From Thermotoga sp. (lineage in GTDB: Bacteria; Bipolaricaulota; Bipolaricaulia; Bipolaricaulales; Bipolaricaulaceae), in assembly GCA_020724765.1 (NCBI GenBank), contig DYGJ01000004.1, positions 1 to 32,110 of the forward strand: DNA of 32,110 nucleotides. The letters are read 5' to 3'. Of the stretch, positions 15,937-23,428 are shown in pieces. The translations under genes and the position numbers were made by a program. Each line of letters begins with the position of its first letter. The first letter of the stretch is position 1. A model generated the notes under the pieces. That model made no database searches. It was given only the letters and a program-made list of their open reading frames with translations, and was not told where the DNA came from.

Positions 15937-17175
15937 GTGCACGGGAAGCTCCTATCCCTTGACGACTACCGCCCGCTGGTGGGGGATCCGGTGGTGGACC
16001 GGATTCGGGACAAGGCCCGCCCTCTTCGGGGTTTGCATGTAACGCACATCAACTCCACCTACTACGGAGGAGGGGTCGCTGTCCTCCTTTCCCCCCTCGC
16101 CCTCCTCATGAACGATGTCGGGATCCAAACCGGATGGAGGGTGATCCAGGGGTCCCCCGACTTCTTCAGCGTGACGAAGAAGTTTCACAACGCGCTTCAG
16201 GGCGGGGACGTCAACCTGAGCCCCCGCAAGAAGCAGATCTACGAGGACACGGTGTACGAGAACGCCGTTCGCAATCATCTTGACCACGACGTGGTCATCA
16301 TCCACGACCCCCAGCCCCTCCCCCTTGTGGAGCACTACCGCAAGCGCGGGCCCTGGGTCTGGCGGTGCCACATCGACCTCACGGATCCGCACCCTGGGCT
16401 ATGGGCCTACCTTGCCCCGTTCATCGAGCGGTACGACGCGGTGATCGTATCCATGCCCGAGTACCGGCAGGAGCTGCGCACCCCTCAGGTCGTGTTCCCT
16501 CCGGCGATCGATGCCTTCGCCAATCAGAACCGGGACCTCTCTCCAGCCGAGGTCGACGAACGGCTCGCCCACTACGGGATCCCCACCGATCTTCCGCTGG
16601 TGGTTCAGATTTCCCGGTTCGACCCCTGGAAGGACCCTCAGGGAGTGATCGAGGCGTTCAAACTGGCGCGGAAGGAGATCCCGGCGACGTTGGTCCTCCT
16701 GGGGAACGTGGCCACCGACGATCCCGAGGGCGAGGAAGTCTACCGGTCGCTTCTCGACCAACGGGAGGAGCGGATCATCATCCTCAGCCGCCAGGACGGG
16801 GCCCTGGTGAACGCGCTCCAGCGCCGGGCGGCGGTGGTCCTCCAGAAGTCGACGCGGGAGGGGTTTGGCCTCACCGTGGCCGAGGCGATGTGGAAGGGGA
16901 CGCCCGTGGTCGGTGGAGACGTAGGTGGGATCAAGCATCAGATCACAGATGAGGTGAACGGGTTCCTCGTCGCTTCCGTGGAGGAGGCTGCCCAGCGGAT
17001 GGTAGAGCTTCTGCGGGACGACGATCTGCGGCGGGAGATGGGATCCAGGGCCCGGGAGACGGTGCGGGAGCAGTTTCTGATGGCAGTGCTCCTCGAGCGT
17101 TACCTGGACCTGTTCAACGCGTTCGAGCCCGACTTCCGCTTGCGGGAGCTGGGGAGCTCAGCACCGCAGGAGTGA
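15937..17175 (+). CDS. treT: Trehalose synthase TreT (GT4 glycosyltransferase)
   Basis: A 412-residue GT-B fold retaining glycosyltransferase closely resembling TreT (trehalose glycosyltransferring synthase), which joins NDP-glucose and glucose into trehalose, reversibly, in the cytosol. The N-terminal half holds HVTHINSTYYGGGVAVLLSP, LMNDVGIQTGWRVIQG and HDPQPLPLVEHYRKRG, characteristic of TreT. The C-terminal half holds VVQISRFDPWKDPQGVIEAF and the E-x7-E motif E308/E316 in REGFGLTVAEAMWKGTPVVG. The GTG at 15937 follows GGGGGAGAG closely; the frame is open further upstream inside baeRF but out of its frame, so the short start is preferred. TreT is common in Thermococcus, Thermotoga and similar thermophiles, and trehalose is a compatible solute. 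Other GT4 activities cannot be excluded. Confidence 0.88.
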   Translation: MHGKLLSLDDYRPLVGDPVVDRIRDKARPLRGLHVTHINSTYYGGGVAVLLSPLALLMNDVGIQTGWRVIQGSPDFFSVTKKFHNALQGGDVNLSPRKKQIYEDTVYENAVRNHLDHDVVIIHDPQPLPLVEHYRKRGPWVWRCHIDLTDPHPGLWAYLAPFIERYDAVIVSMPEYRQELRTPQVVFPPAIDAFANQNRDLSPAEVDERLAHYGIPTDLPLVVQISRFDPWKDPQGVIEAFKLARKEIPATLVLLGNVATDDPEGEEVYRSLLDQREERIIILSRQDGALVNALQRRAAVVLQKSTREGFGLTVAEAMWKGTPVVGGDVGGIKHQITDEVNGFLVASVEEAAQRMVELLRDDDLRREMGSRARETVREQFLMAVLLERYLDLFNAFEPDFRLRELGSSAPQE

Positions 17176-17319
17176 GCGAGAGGGGCACGGCCAGTTGCCT
17201 GGCGGTCGGCCACCGCTACACCTCCGGTTGCGGTGAGCACTGGCGCACCCGCCACAGGTCAGCGGTGATCGAAGAGATCAGGGTGAGAGAAGTGCGCGCC
17301 GTCGTCTCGATCGGAACCG

Positions 17320-17334
17320 ACCCGCAGGGCGGGT
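17320..17334. terminator. Small hairpin downstream of treT
   Basis: ACCCGC / GCGGGT pair around a 3-base loop (AGG) and are followed by TCTCATT. It lies between treT (stop 17175) and the small membrane protein gene (start 17372). It has a short stem and no T-run, so it is only a weak candidate. Confidence 0.25.
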
Positions 17335-17371
17335 TCTCATTGGGCAGGACTGGGTAGCGAGGGGAAGAGCG

Positions 17372-17641
17372 ATGGAGACGTGGTGGAACGTGCTCAAATG
17401 GGTCTTGATCGTCTTGGCGACCGGGTTCGTCGGGTACGTGGGCCGGTTCGGAGCGCAGTGGCTGATCGAGCGGGCCCGTGCGCGGCGCCAGGCTGAGCAG
17501 AAGAGTGTGCCGGGGAGTTCACCTCCCGCCGAAGGCTCTCCTGGCCCGCAGTCGGAGCTCAAGGACGCACAAAAGGCCGAGAAGAAGCGGGCCAAGGCCC
17601 AGTCCAAGGCCGCGAAGAAGAGGGTGAAGGGCGGCACTTGA
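17372..17641 (+). CDS. Small membrane protein of unknown function with basic tail
   Basis: An 89-residue product, not recognised as any family. One strong hydrophobic helix (about residues 5-25, WWNVLKWVLIVLATGFVGYV) is followed by an amphipathic basic stretch (WLIERARARRQAEQKS), a Pro/Ser-rich linker (48-59) and a Lys/Ala-rich tail with KDAQKAEKKRAKAQSKAAKK near the C terminus, probably helical and able to bind nucleic acid or acidic lipid. The ATG has a GAGGGGAAG site upstream. It follows treT after about 200 bp and is convergent with tlyA; no function can be inferred. It might be a spurious call, but codon use and ribosome binding site favour a real gene. Confidence 0.6.
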   Translation: METWWNVLKWVLIVLATGFVGYVGRFGAQWLIERARARRQAEQKSVPGSSPPAEGSPGPQSELKDAQKAEKKRAKAQSKAAKKRVKGGT

Positions 17642-17777
17642 CCTCAGCGGACAGCATGTAAGGTCGCCGAGCGTATCAGCCGATATACAGAAGAGCATAT
17701 GATCCTGAAGCACACATATATCAGGTTGCGAGACGGAGAGTCAGCGAACGAAGGGTTCGATTGCTCTGGCACCCTGC
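17642..17777. other. AT-richer intergenic spacer between convergent genes
   Basis: Roughly 17660-17740 is clearly less GC-rich than its surroundings, with CGATATACAG, GCATATGATC and CACATATATCAGG. It contains a weak 5-bp inverted pair (CCTGA / TCAGG). There is no open frame with a ribosome binding site and no tRNA fold. It is probably just the convergent end zone of the small membrane protein and tlyA genes. Confidence 0.5.
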
Positions 17778-18533
17778 TTACGGTATGTCCAGGGCAGGCG
17801 GTATCTTGAGATGAAGGAAGAACTCGCGGTTGCCGGCCGGACCGAGGAGGGGTGAGGGGGAGGTCCCCCGAACCGTCCAACCCAGTTCCTGGTTTGCGAA
17901 CGCCGCGATTCCATCCACAACCGCCTGATGCACGGCGGGATCCCGCACCACACCTCGCCGCACAGCCTGGCGTCCTGCCTCAAACTGGGGCTTGACGAGG
18001 GCGATCACGTCGCCCCCTGACTTCACGATCGCCGCAAGCGGGGGGAGGACGAGCCGAAGCGAGATGAACGACACGTCCACCGTCGCCAGGTCTACCCGCT
18101 CCCCAATGTCCTCGGGTCGAAGATAGCGGGCGTTCAGCCCCTCGCGCACGACCACCCGTGGGTCGTTCCGGAGATTCCAGTCGAGTTGGCCCCGTCCGAC
18201 GTCCACGGCGTGCACCCGCCGCGCCCCGTGGTGAAGCAGGCAGCCGGTGAACCCGCCGGTGGAGGCGCCTACGTCCACACACACGTTGTCCTGAGGATCC
18301 ACCCCGAACGCCGCGAGCGCGGCTTCGAGCTTGTCCCCGCCGCGGGATACATGGCGAGGAGGAACAGTTACCTCGATCACGACATCGGTCGAGACCTGCG
18401 TGCCGGGCTTATCAACGAGGGCCCCCGCCACGTGCACCCGGCCGGCGCGGATCAAAGCTTGGGCCTGAGCCCGCGACGGGGCATGTCCACGCTCGAAGAG
18501 GAGGACGTCCAGCCTCTCTTTCTCTCCCGTCAT
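17778..18533 (-). CDS. tlyA: TlyA family rRNA (cytidine-2'-O)-methyltransferase
   Basis: A 251-residue protein with an S4 RNA-binding domain (1-60: LDVLLFERGHAPSRAQAQAL, then RVHVAGALVDKPG) joined to an FtsJ/RrmJ-type methyltransferase domain. TlyA 2'-O-methylates cytidines in 16S/23S rRNA, which affects capreomycin sensitivity and ribosome function. Motifs seen are SRGGDKLEAAL (63-73), the SAM site VDVGASTGGFTGCLLHHGA (from 87), VDVSFISLRLVLP and ALVKPQFEAG. The ATG at 18533 is preferred to the upstream end of the frame because it overlaps the aminotransferase stop as ATGA. It is the last gene of the run from the UPF0173 hydrolase through the aminotransferase. The older hemolysin label for this family is misleading. 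Confidence 0.92.
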   Translation of the reverse strand: MTGEKERLDVLLFERGHAPSRAQAQALIRAGRVHVAGALVDKPGTQVSTDVVIEVTVPPRHVSRGGDKLEAALAAFGVDPQDNVCVDVGASTGGFTGCLLHHGARRVHAVDVGRGQLDWNLRNDPRVVVREGLNARYLRPEDIGERVDLATVDVSFISLRLVLPPLAAIVKSGGDVIALVKPQFEAGRQAVRRGVVRDPAVHQAVVDGIAAFANQELGWTVRGTSPSPLLGPAGNREFFLHLKIPPALDIP

Positions 18534-19753
18534 CCCCTCTCGCCGACGGCCTCCCCAGCCAGCGCGCGGTTGAACATCGAGAGCCCATCCGCGAGGACCG
18601 CGCACGCCCGGCGCAGGTGCGCGGTCTGGAGCACGTATGCCGCGCGGGCTTCATCCTTCCCCAAGCCAGGGGTCACGTAGAACCCGGCTCCGGGGGAGAG
18701 CATGACCGTCTCCTGGCCGGGGTAATCGGTGAGCATCCAGCGGACGAACGCCTCGGAGTCCTCCACGGGAAGGCCCATCATCACGTAGAACGCCCCTTCC
18801 GGCACGCGGAACGTGACCCCAGGGATGTCGAGCAGCTCTCTGCAGAACAGATCGCGCCGTCTCTGGTACTCGCCGATCATCTCCTCGACCACGCTGCGGT
18901 GACCTGGATCAGCCATGAAAGCGGCGAGACCAAGCTGTTCGAACGTCGGGGCGGAGAGGCGGATTGTGGCGCACTTCGTCGCCGCTGTCATCACGTCCTT
19001 GTTGTGCGAGATCAGGGCCCCGATCCGGGCCCCGCAGGCCGAGAGGCGCTTCGAGATCGAGTCCACGAGGATCGCCCGATCACGGACCTCGGGGAACGTG
19101 AGGAGGCTGGTGTGCTTCCCGTCGTAGACGAACTCTCGGTACACCTCGTCGGAGATAATGAACAGGTCGTTCTTGAGGGCGATGTCCACCAGCATCTCCA
19201 TCTCCGCCTTCGTGTACACAACCCCGGTCGGGTTCCCAGGGTGGGAGAACAGGATCGCCTTCGTGCGCGGGCCGATGAGGGCTTCGATCTCCGCTCGCGG
19301 CGGAAGATGGAACCCGTCGTCCCGGGACGTGGTGATGGGCACGATCTCGACGTTGGTGAGCCGGGCGTACCCGAGGTAGTTGGGGTAGAACGGCTCTGGG
19401 ACGAGAACCTGGTCTCCCGGATCGCAGGCGATGGTGAGGGCGAACGTGATCCCCTCCGATCCACCGACGGTGATCAGAATCTCCTCGCGGGCCACGGGCA
19501 GTCCACACTCCCCGTAGTAGCGGACGAGGGCTTCGAGGGCCTCCGGAATCCCTGGAGATGGGGCGTAGTCTAGAACCTCGACCTTCGCCTCCCGCACCCC
19601 GCGCATGAACGCTGCCGGGGTGGAAATGTCGGGTTGGCCGATGTTCAGGTGGTAGACCTTCTTGCCCCGCCGTTTCGCCTCGACGGAGAGGGGATACAGG
19701 CGGCGGATGGGCGAGGCGGGAGCTGCAGCACTGCGCGCAGAGGGCTTAGGCAT
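18530..19753 (-). CDS. Pyridoxal phosphate-dependent aminotransferase (class I/II)
   Basis: A 407-residue fold-type I PLP enzyme that transfers amino groups between amino acids and keto acids, similar to aspartate/aromatic aminotransferases. Landmarks are HLNIGQPDISTP (35-46), ITVGGSEGITFALT, FSHPGNPTGVVYT (about 169-181), IISDEVYREFVY, and the PLP lysine K235 in VDSISKRLSACGARIG. The substrate cannot be fixed by eye. The frame is open 13 codons upstream to 19792; the ATG at 19753 is preferred since the longer N terminus is just the hydrolase coding sequence read in another frame. An AAGGAGG sits 15 bp upstream, somewhat far. It overlaps the end of the UPF0173 gene by 8 bp and the start of tlyA by 4 bp. 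Confidence 0.87.
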   Translation of the reverse strand: MPKPSARSAAAPASPIRRLYPLSVEAKRRGKKVYHLNIGQPDISTPAAFMRGVREAKVEVLDYAPSPGIPEALEALVRYYGECGLPVAREEILITVGGSEGITFALTIACDPGDQVLVPEPFYPNYLGYARLTNVEIVPITTSRDDGFHLPPRAEIEALIGPRTKAILFSHPGNPTGVVYTKAEMEMLVDIALKNDLFIISDEVYREFVYDGKHTSLLTFPEVRDRAILVDSISKRLSACGARIGALISHNKDVMTAATKCATIRLSAPTFEQLGLAAFMADPGHRSVVEEMIGEYQRRRDLFCRELLDIPGVTFRVPEGAFYVMMGLPVEDSEAFVRWMLTDYPGQETVMLSPGAGFYVTPGLGKDEARAAYVLQTAHLRRACAVLADGLSMFNRALAGEAVGERG

Positions 19754-20393
19754 AGTCGAGAACCCACACCTCCTTCTTGGTGGGGAGAGCATCGGGGGTG
19801 ATCTTCACCTCAGACTTCTTGATCCGCTTCGCAGGGATGCCGACCTCGTCCAGAAACTCGTCCACAGGGCGGATCGGCCAGTCCTTCACCGCCTCGGTGC
19901 GGTAGTGCATGGGAATCACGATGCGCAGTCTCGGGAGCGACCGCACGACCTCGCTCGCCTCCTTGGCTCCGACCGTGAAGTGGCCGCCCACCGGGAGCAG
20001 TGCCACCTCCACATCTTGAAGCGGGCGGAGCTGCTCGGCGTTCAGGGTGTGGCCGAGGTCCCCAAAGTGGGCGAGGGTTACCCCGTCCACCGTGAGCTTG
20101 AAGATCACATCCTGACCGCGGTCACGTCCTCCCTTGGTGTCGTGGAACGCCGAGACACCGCGGAACGTGATCCCCCGCACCGTCTGCTCGCCGATCCCGC
20201 GGACGACCTCCGGCGATCCCTCCACCCGATCCACCGCGTTGTGGTCGAAGTGGTCGTGGGACACGGTCACGATGTGGGCCGGGCCCTTCGGAGCTTTGTA
20301 CGGGACCTTCTCCTCGTAGGGGTCGGTGATGATCACCGTGCCATCGCCCGCCTCGATGCGGAAGCAGGCGTGGCCAATCCACTTGAGCTTCAC
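19746..20393 (-). CDS. UPF0173 metal-dependent hydrolase (metallo-beta-lactamase fold)
   Basis: A 215-residue cytosolic protein of the UPF0173/YtkL group, a simplified metallo-beta-lactamase fold with unknown physiological substrate. It begins MKLKWIGHACFRIEAGDG and has the metal motif HDHFDH, GVSAFHDTKGG, LAHFGDLGH and VIPMHYRTEA, all supplying metal ligands. Two GTG starts are possible. GTG at 20402 touches the GAGGAG ribosome binding site with no spacing, while GTG at 20393 is about 9 bp away and gives the family-typical first residues, so 20393 is chosen. It lies 26 bp after ddl and is followed by the aminotransferase and tlyA, making one probable operon. The role in that operon is not evident. 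Confidence 0.9.
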   Translation of the reverse strand: MKLKWIGHACFRIEAGDGTVIITDPYEEKVPYKAPKGPAHIVTVSHDHFDHNAVDRVEGSPEVVRGIGEQTVRGITFRGVSAFHDTKGGRDRGQDVIFKLTVDGVTLAHFGDLGHTLNAEQLRPLQDVEVALLPVGGHFTVGAKEASEVVRSLPRLRIVIPMHYRTEAVKDWPIRPVDEFLDEVGIPAKRIKKSEVKITPDALPTKKEVWVLDYA

Positions 20394-20419
20394 ACTCGCC
20401 ACCTCCTCGCAGAGCTACT

Positions 20420-21373
20420 CTATCCGAGTGAGGCGGGGGCGGGCAACCGAGCGAGGGCCCGGTTCAGCAGGTGCACCACAAGATCGTCGTAGGACATCCC
20501 GATTGCCCGGGCGGCGCGGGGAACGAGGGACATCTCGGTGAAGCCGGGGAGGGTGTTCACTTCGAGGAGGTACGGCGTCCCGTCCGGGGCGAGGCGGAAG
20601 TCGGCCCGCGACAGGTCGCGACATCCGAGCACCTCGTGGGCTTGGCGCGCGACGTTCTGGATCCGAGCAGCGATCTCGGGGGCGATCTCGGCCGGGCAGG
20701 AGACGGTGCACTCCCCGGGGGTGTACTTCGCCGTCCAGTCGAAGAGATCACCCTTCTTCGGTTGCAGCTCGACCAGGGGTAGCGCCTCTACCTCCCCGTT
20801 TCGCTCGAGGAGGGAAGCGGTGATTTCCCGGCCGGGGATGAACCGCTCGGCGAGGAACTCCCCGTACCGGTCAGCTAGCTCCTCGGCTGCGGGCATGAAC
20901 TCCTCGCGGCTGGCGACGATGCGTACGCCTACGCTGGATCCCTCGCGCCGCGGCTTGAGGACGAGCGGATAACCCAGCTCCTCTGCTCTAGAGGCGAACG
21001 TCGCGAGGTCGCCTCTCGTGTAGTGCAGCCAGTCCGGGACAGGAAGGCCCTTCGCCTGGAACGTCTTGCGCGACTCGACCTTGTCCAGCGCCAGCGCCGA
21101 GGCCAGCGGCTCCGAGCCGACGTACGGTTTGCCCATTAGATCGAGAAGGAGCTGCACCGTGCCGTCCTCGCCCTCCCCACCGTGGAGGATGTTGAACACA
21201 GCGGCAAACGGGGCCAGCCGCTGCGGGAGGCCATCGTAGGTGTCGAACTCCACCAACTCTGCATTCCACCTGTTGCGGACAAGCGCAGCGTACACGCCGC
21301 GGCCCGAGCGGAGCGAGATCTCCCGCTCCGCAGAGGTACCCCCACACAGCACCGCGACCCGAGGTGTGTTCAT
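20420..21373 (-). CDS. ddl: D-alanine--D-alanine ligase
   Basis: A 317-residue ATP-grasp enzyme that forms D-Ala-D-Ala for the peptidoglycan pentapeptide in the cytosol. Motifs run in order: VLCGGTSAEREISLRSG (N-terminal substrate loop with the catalytic Glu), NILHGGEGEDGTVQ, GKPYVGS, ALDKVESRKTF, PLVLKPRREGSSVGV (ATP-binding loop), and DFRLAPDGTPYLLEVNTLPG with the Mg-binding Glu and Asn. TEMSLVPRAARAIGMSYDDL closes the fold. Length is normal. A GAGGA site precedes the ATG. The neighbours are not cell-wall genes, as this gene is often isolated. It indicates that the organism makes peptidoglycan. Confidence 0.96.
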   Translation of the reverse strand: MNTPRVAVLCGGTSAEREISLRSGRGVYAALVRNRWNAELVEFDTYDGLPQRLAPFAAVFNILHGGEGEDGTVQLLLDLMGKPYVGSEPLASALALDKVESRKTFQAKGLPVPDWLHYTRGDLATFASRAEELGYPLVLKPRREGSSVGVRIVASREEFMPAAEELADRYGEFLAERFIPGREITASLLERNGEVEALPLVELQPKKGDLFDWTAKYTPGECTVSCPAEIAPEIAARIQNVARQAHEVLGCRDLSRADFRLAPDGTPYLLEVNTLPGFTEMSLVPRAARAIGMSYDDLVVHLLNRALARLPAPASLG

Positions 21374-21484
21374 CGAGCGATCCTCAACCTGGCTGAGGAG
21401 TGAGTCAAGAGCGTCGGTCCCTGACGCGGGTATTCCAGGTCACTGCGCGCATCTTCTCTCCGGGTGACGGTGTTGGGCTTGTCT

Positions 21485-21509
21485 CCCTCGCTCCTTGCGG
21501 GAGAGAGGG
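21485..21509. repeat. REP-like intergenic stem-loop (CCCTC...GAGGG)
   Basis: CCCTC-G-CTCC (21485-21494) pairs with GGAG-A-GAGGG (21500-21509) around loop TTGCG, with one G/A mismatch. It sits in the 153 bp gap between xthA (end 21527) and ddl (start 21373), both on the minus strand. The CCCTC...GAGGG shape is like common bacterial intergenic palindromes. No T-run follows on either strand, so it is more likely a REP-like element or RNA end-stabiliser than an intrinsic terminator. Confidence 0.55.
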
Positions 21510-21526
21510 TCGAGGTGAGGGGGGAT

Positions 21527-22306
21527 CTACAGGTCAAACTCGGCGACGAGGAACGTGTGATCCGACGGTTTCTCGGCCCGGCGTGCCTCGCGATCGATCC
21601 ACGACCGCACCGACTTCTCGGCGAGGGGCCGCGTGGCCCAGATGTGATCTACCCGCCACCCCACGTTCCGATCGAGCGCCCCCGCCACGCGGTAATCCCA
21701 AAACGTGTACTGCCCTGGTTCCCCCGGGTGGTGGTTGCGGAACACGTCCACGAACCCCCACGCCCGGACCCGCTCCAGGGCGGCGCGGGCCTCAGGGTGG
21801 AAGTCCACATGGTCTTTGAGCCGCTTCGGGTCGTGGACGTCGATCTCCTCCGGGGCCACGTTGAGATCCCCGCACCAGAGGAGGGGCTCCTCTGGCGAGA
21901 AGTGGCGCGCGAAGTGGTCGCGCATCCGCGCGAGCCATTCCAGCTTGTACGCGAACATCGGAGAGTCCGCAGACTGACCTTGGGGGACATAGGTGTTCAC
22001 GATCGCGATTCCGGCCACCGTGGCCTGGATCAGGCGTGGTTCGTCAGGAGAACCTCCGTCATCGAGCCCGTAGCGGACGTCCGTCGGCTCGGCGAGGCTT
22101 GCCAGGGCGACCCCGGCGTGCGCCTTCTGCCCGCGGAAGGTGACCTGGTAGCCTCTCTTCCGAAAGAACTCGGTCGGGAACTCGTGGTCCTGGACCTTCG
22201 TCTCTTGAAGGCAGAGAACGTCGGGCCTCTCCTGCGAGAGCCAGTCGGCGAGGACGGGGAGCCGGGAGCGCACCGAGTTCGTGTTGAACGTCGCCACCTT
22301 GAACAT
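21527..22306 (-). CDS. xthA: Exodeoxyribonuclease III (AP endonuclease, ExoA/XthA type)
   Basis: A 259-residue endonuclease/exonuclease/phosphatase-fold protein that cuts DNA at abasic sites and trims 3' ends in base-excision repair. It shows ATFNTNSVRSRLPVL (5-19), DVLCLQETKVQD with the metal-binding Glu, GVALASLAEP, NTYVPQG, LLWCGDLNVAPEEIDVHDP, YTFWDYR, and the C-terminal GWRVDHIWATRPLAEK and KPSDHTFLVAEF with the catalytic Asp-His. The ATG at 22306 gives the usual N terminus (MFKVATF); an in-frame ATG at 22315 is an alternative with AAGG nearby. It starts only a few bases after the nitrilase stop, so the two are co-transcribed. Confidence 0.94.
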   Translation of the reverse strand: MFKVATFNTNSVRSRLPVLADWLSQERPDVLCLQETKVQDHEFPTEFFRKRGYQVTFRGQKAHAGVALASLAEPTDVRYGLDDGGSPDEPRLIQATVAGIAIVNTYVPQGQSADSPMFAYKLEWLARMRDHFARHFSPEEPLLWCGDLNVAPEEIDVHDPKRLKDHVDFHPEARAALERVRAWGFVDVFRNHHPGEPGQYTFWDYRVAGALDRNVGWRVDHIWATRPLAEKSVRSWIDREARRAEKPSDHTFLVAEFDL

Positions 22307-22316
22307 GAACTCCATC

Positions 22317-23117
22317 CTACCTTACGAGGCGACCATAGAACTCGGGGCGGCGGTCGGCGAGCACATCGTTGAGCTGGGTGAGGTGCTTGTCTCGGGCTTG
22401 GGCGGGGTCGATCTCTACCACCTGCGCTTCCTCCCCATCCTGCGGAGCTTGCACAAGCACGTCGCCATTGGGGGCCACGACCTGAGAGAGGCCGGTGAAG
22501 CGCAGTGTCTCCCCCGTGCGCGCCTCGACCCCGATCCGGTTTGCGGTCACGGTGAACACGCGGTTCTCCATCGCCCGCACCCGCATCGTCAGTTGCGCGA
22601 GCCCTGGCATGACCAAGTTCGCCGGGTGGGCGATCACCTCCGCCCCCTGAAGGGCGAGCGACCGCGCCGCCTCGGGGAAGAAGTGGTCGTAGCACACGAG
22701 GAGCCCGACCTTGGCCAGGCCTACATCTGCGACGGGGAACGGGAGGTCCCCCGGAGCGAACAGGTTCTTCTCCTCGTAGAACAGGTGAACCTTACGGTAC
22801 CGGACGACGAGGCCGGATGGGCCGACGAGGACCGCCGAGTTGTAGACACGCTTGTCTGCCCTCTCAGGGAGGCCAGCGACGAGGTGGCAATTCGATTCGC
22901 GGGCGAGGGCGATGAGACGGGCCGTCGTCGGTCCTTCCGGCACCGGCTCGGCGAGCTCCGCGAGTTCCTGGGCTGTGGCGAACTGGTAGCCGGTAGCGAA
23001 CAGCTCGGGGAGCACCCACAGGTCGGCCCGGTCACGGGCCAGGAGATCCGCGACCCTGTCCAGGTTCCGTTCGACCTCGCCGAATTCCGGTGCGACCTGC
23101 ACATATCCCACGCGCAT
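22317..23117 (-). CDS. Nitrilase-superfamily carbon-nitrogen hydrolase
   Basis: A 266-residue hydrolase of the nitrilase superfamily, which cleaves amides or omega-amides. The catalytic triad is visible: E38 in LWVLPELFATGY, K109 in RYRKVHLFYE and C142 in GLLVCYDHFFPEAAR. The second structural Glu is likely in the EEKNLF stretch after K109. Branch and substrate are not resolved; omega-amidase, N-carbamoyl amidase and generic predicted amidohydrolase are possible. The ATG at 23117 gives the typical MRVGYVQVAP start but has no good ribosome binding site. GTG at 23156, 13 codons upstream, follows GAAGGAG and may be the real start. The gene is closely followed by xthA. Upstream is a 311 bp region with no recognised gene. 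Confidence 0.86.
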   Translation of the reverse strand: MRVGYVQVAPEFGEVERNLDRVADLLARDRADLWVLPELFATGYQFATAQELAELAEPVPEGPTTARLIALARESNCHLVAGLPERADKRVYNSAVLVGPSGLVVRYRKVHLFYEEKNLFAPGDLPFPVADVGLAKVGLLVCYDHFFPEAARSLALQGAEVIAHPANLVMPGLAQLTMRVRAMENRVFTVTANRIGVEARTGETLRFTGLSQVVAPNGDVLVQAPQDGEEAQVVEIDPAQARDKHLTQLNDVLADRRPEFYGRLVR

Positions 23118-23428
23118 GAGGGGAACTGTAGCGACGAGAACCTGCTCTTCAACCACCGCTCCTTCTAAGGTTCTGACTGAAACGTATTGGGGCTGCCTGC
23201 TCCAACTGCGGTCGTCCTCTGGTTGATCGATCCCGGGCTCGACTCTGAGCGGAAGCTTGAGACCTGCTCGAAAGCGAGGACGAGTGCTCCGCAAGTGGGG
23301 ACGAACGACGGCTGGGGCCTGGTGCCCACGGTTCGGCGAGATGTGTTGGCCTTCCTCTTTGCGTGGCCCAGCCAGGCGTTCTGCCAGCTAGAGATCGTCC
23401 ACGCCGCGGGGGGCGGCAGGGGCGGGTG
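23118..23428. other. 311 bp gap without a recognised gene
   Basis: It lies between the nitrilase start and the 3' end of the first DUF4384 gene, both on the minus strand. Several long open frames cross it on both strands, but none has a ribosome binding site with a family-like product. The only structure noted is GCCGC-GGGGG-GCGGC at 23403-23417, a hairpin without T-run close after the DUF4384 stop. The nitrilase promoter is expected here but no good hexamer pair was seen. Confidence 0.5.

Noticed and set aside
17172-17357. 61-codon frame whose GTG overlaps the treT stop
   Set aside because: The GTGA overlap is tempting, but the product has no recognisable pattern and could arise by chance in the high-GC spacer.
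17738-17775. GGGTTCGATTG resembling a tRNA T-loop
   Set aside because: The flanking bases do not form a T-stem or acceptor stem, and no anticodon or D arm is present upstream.
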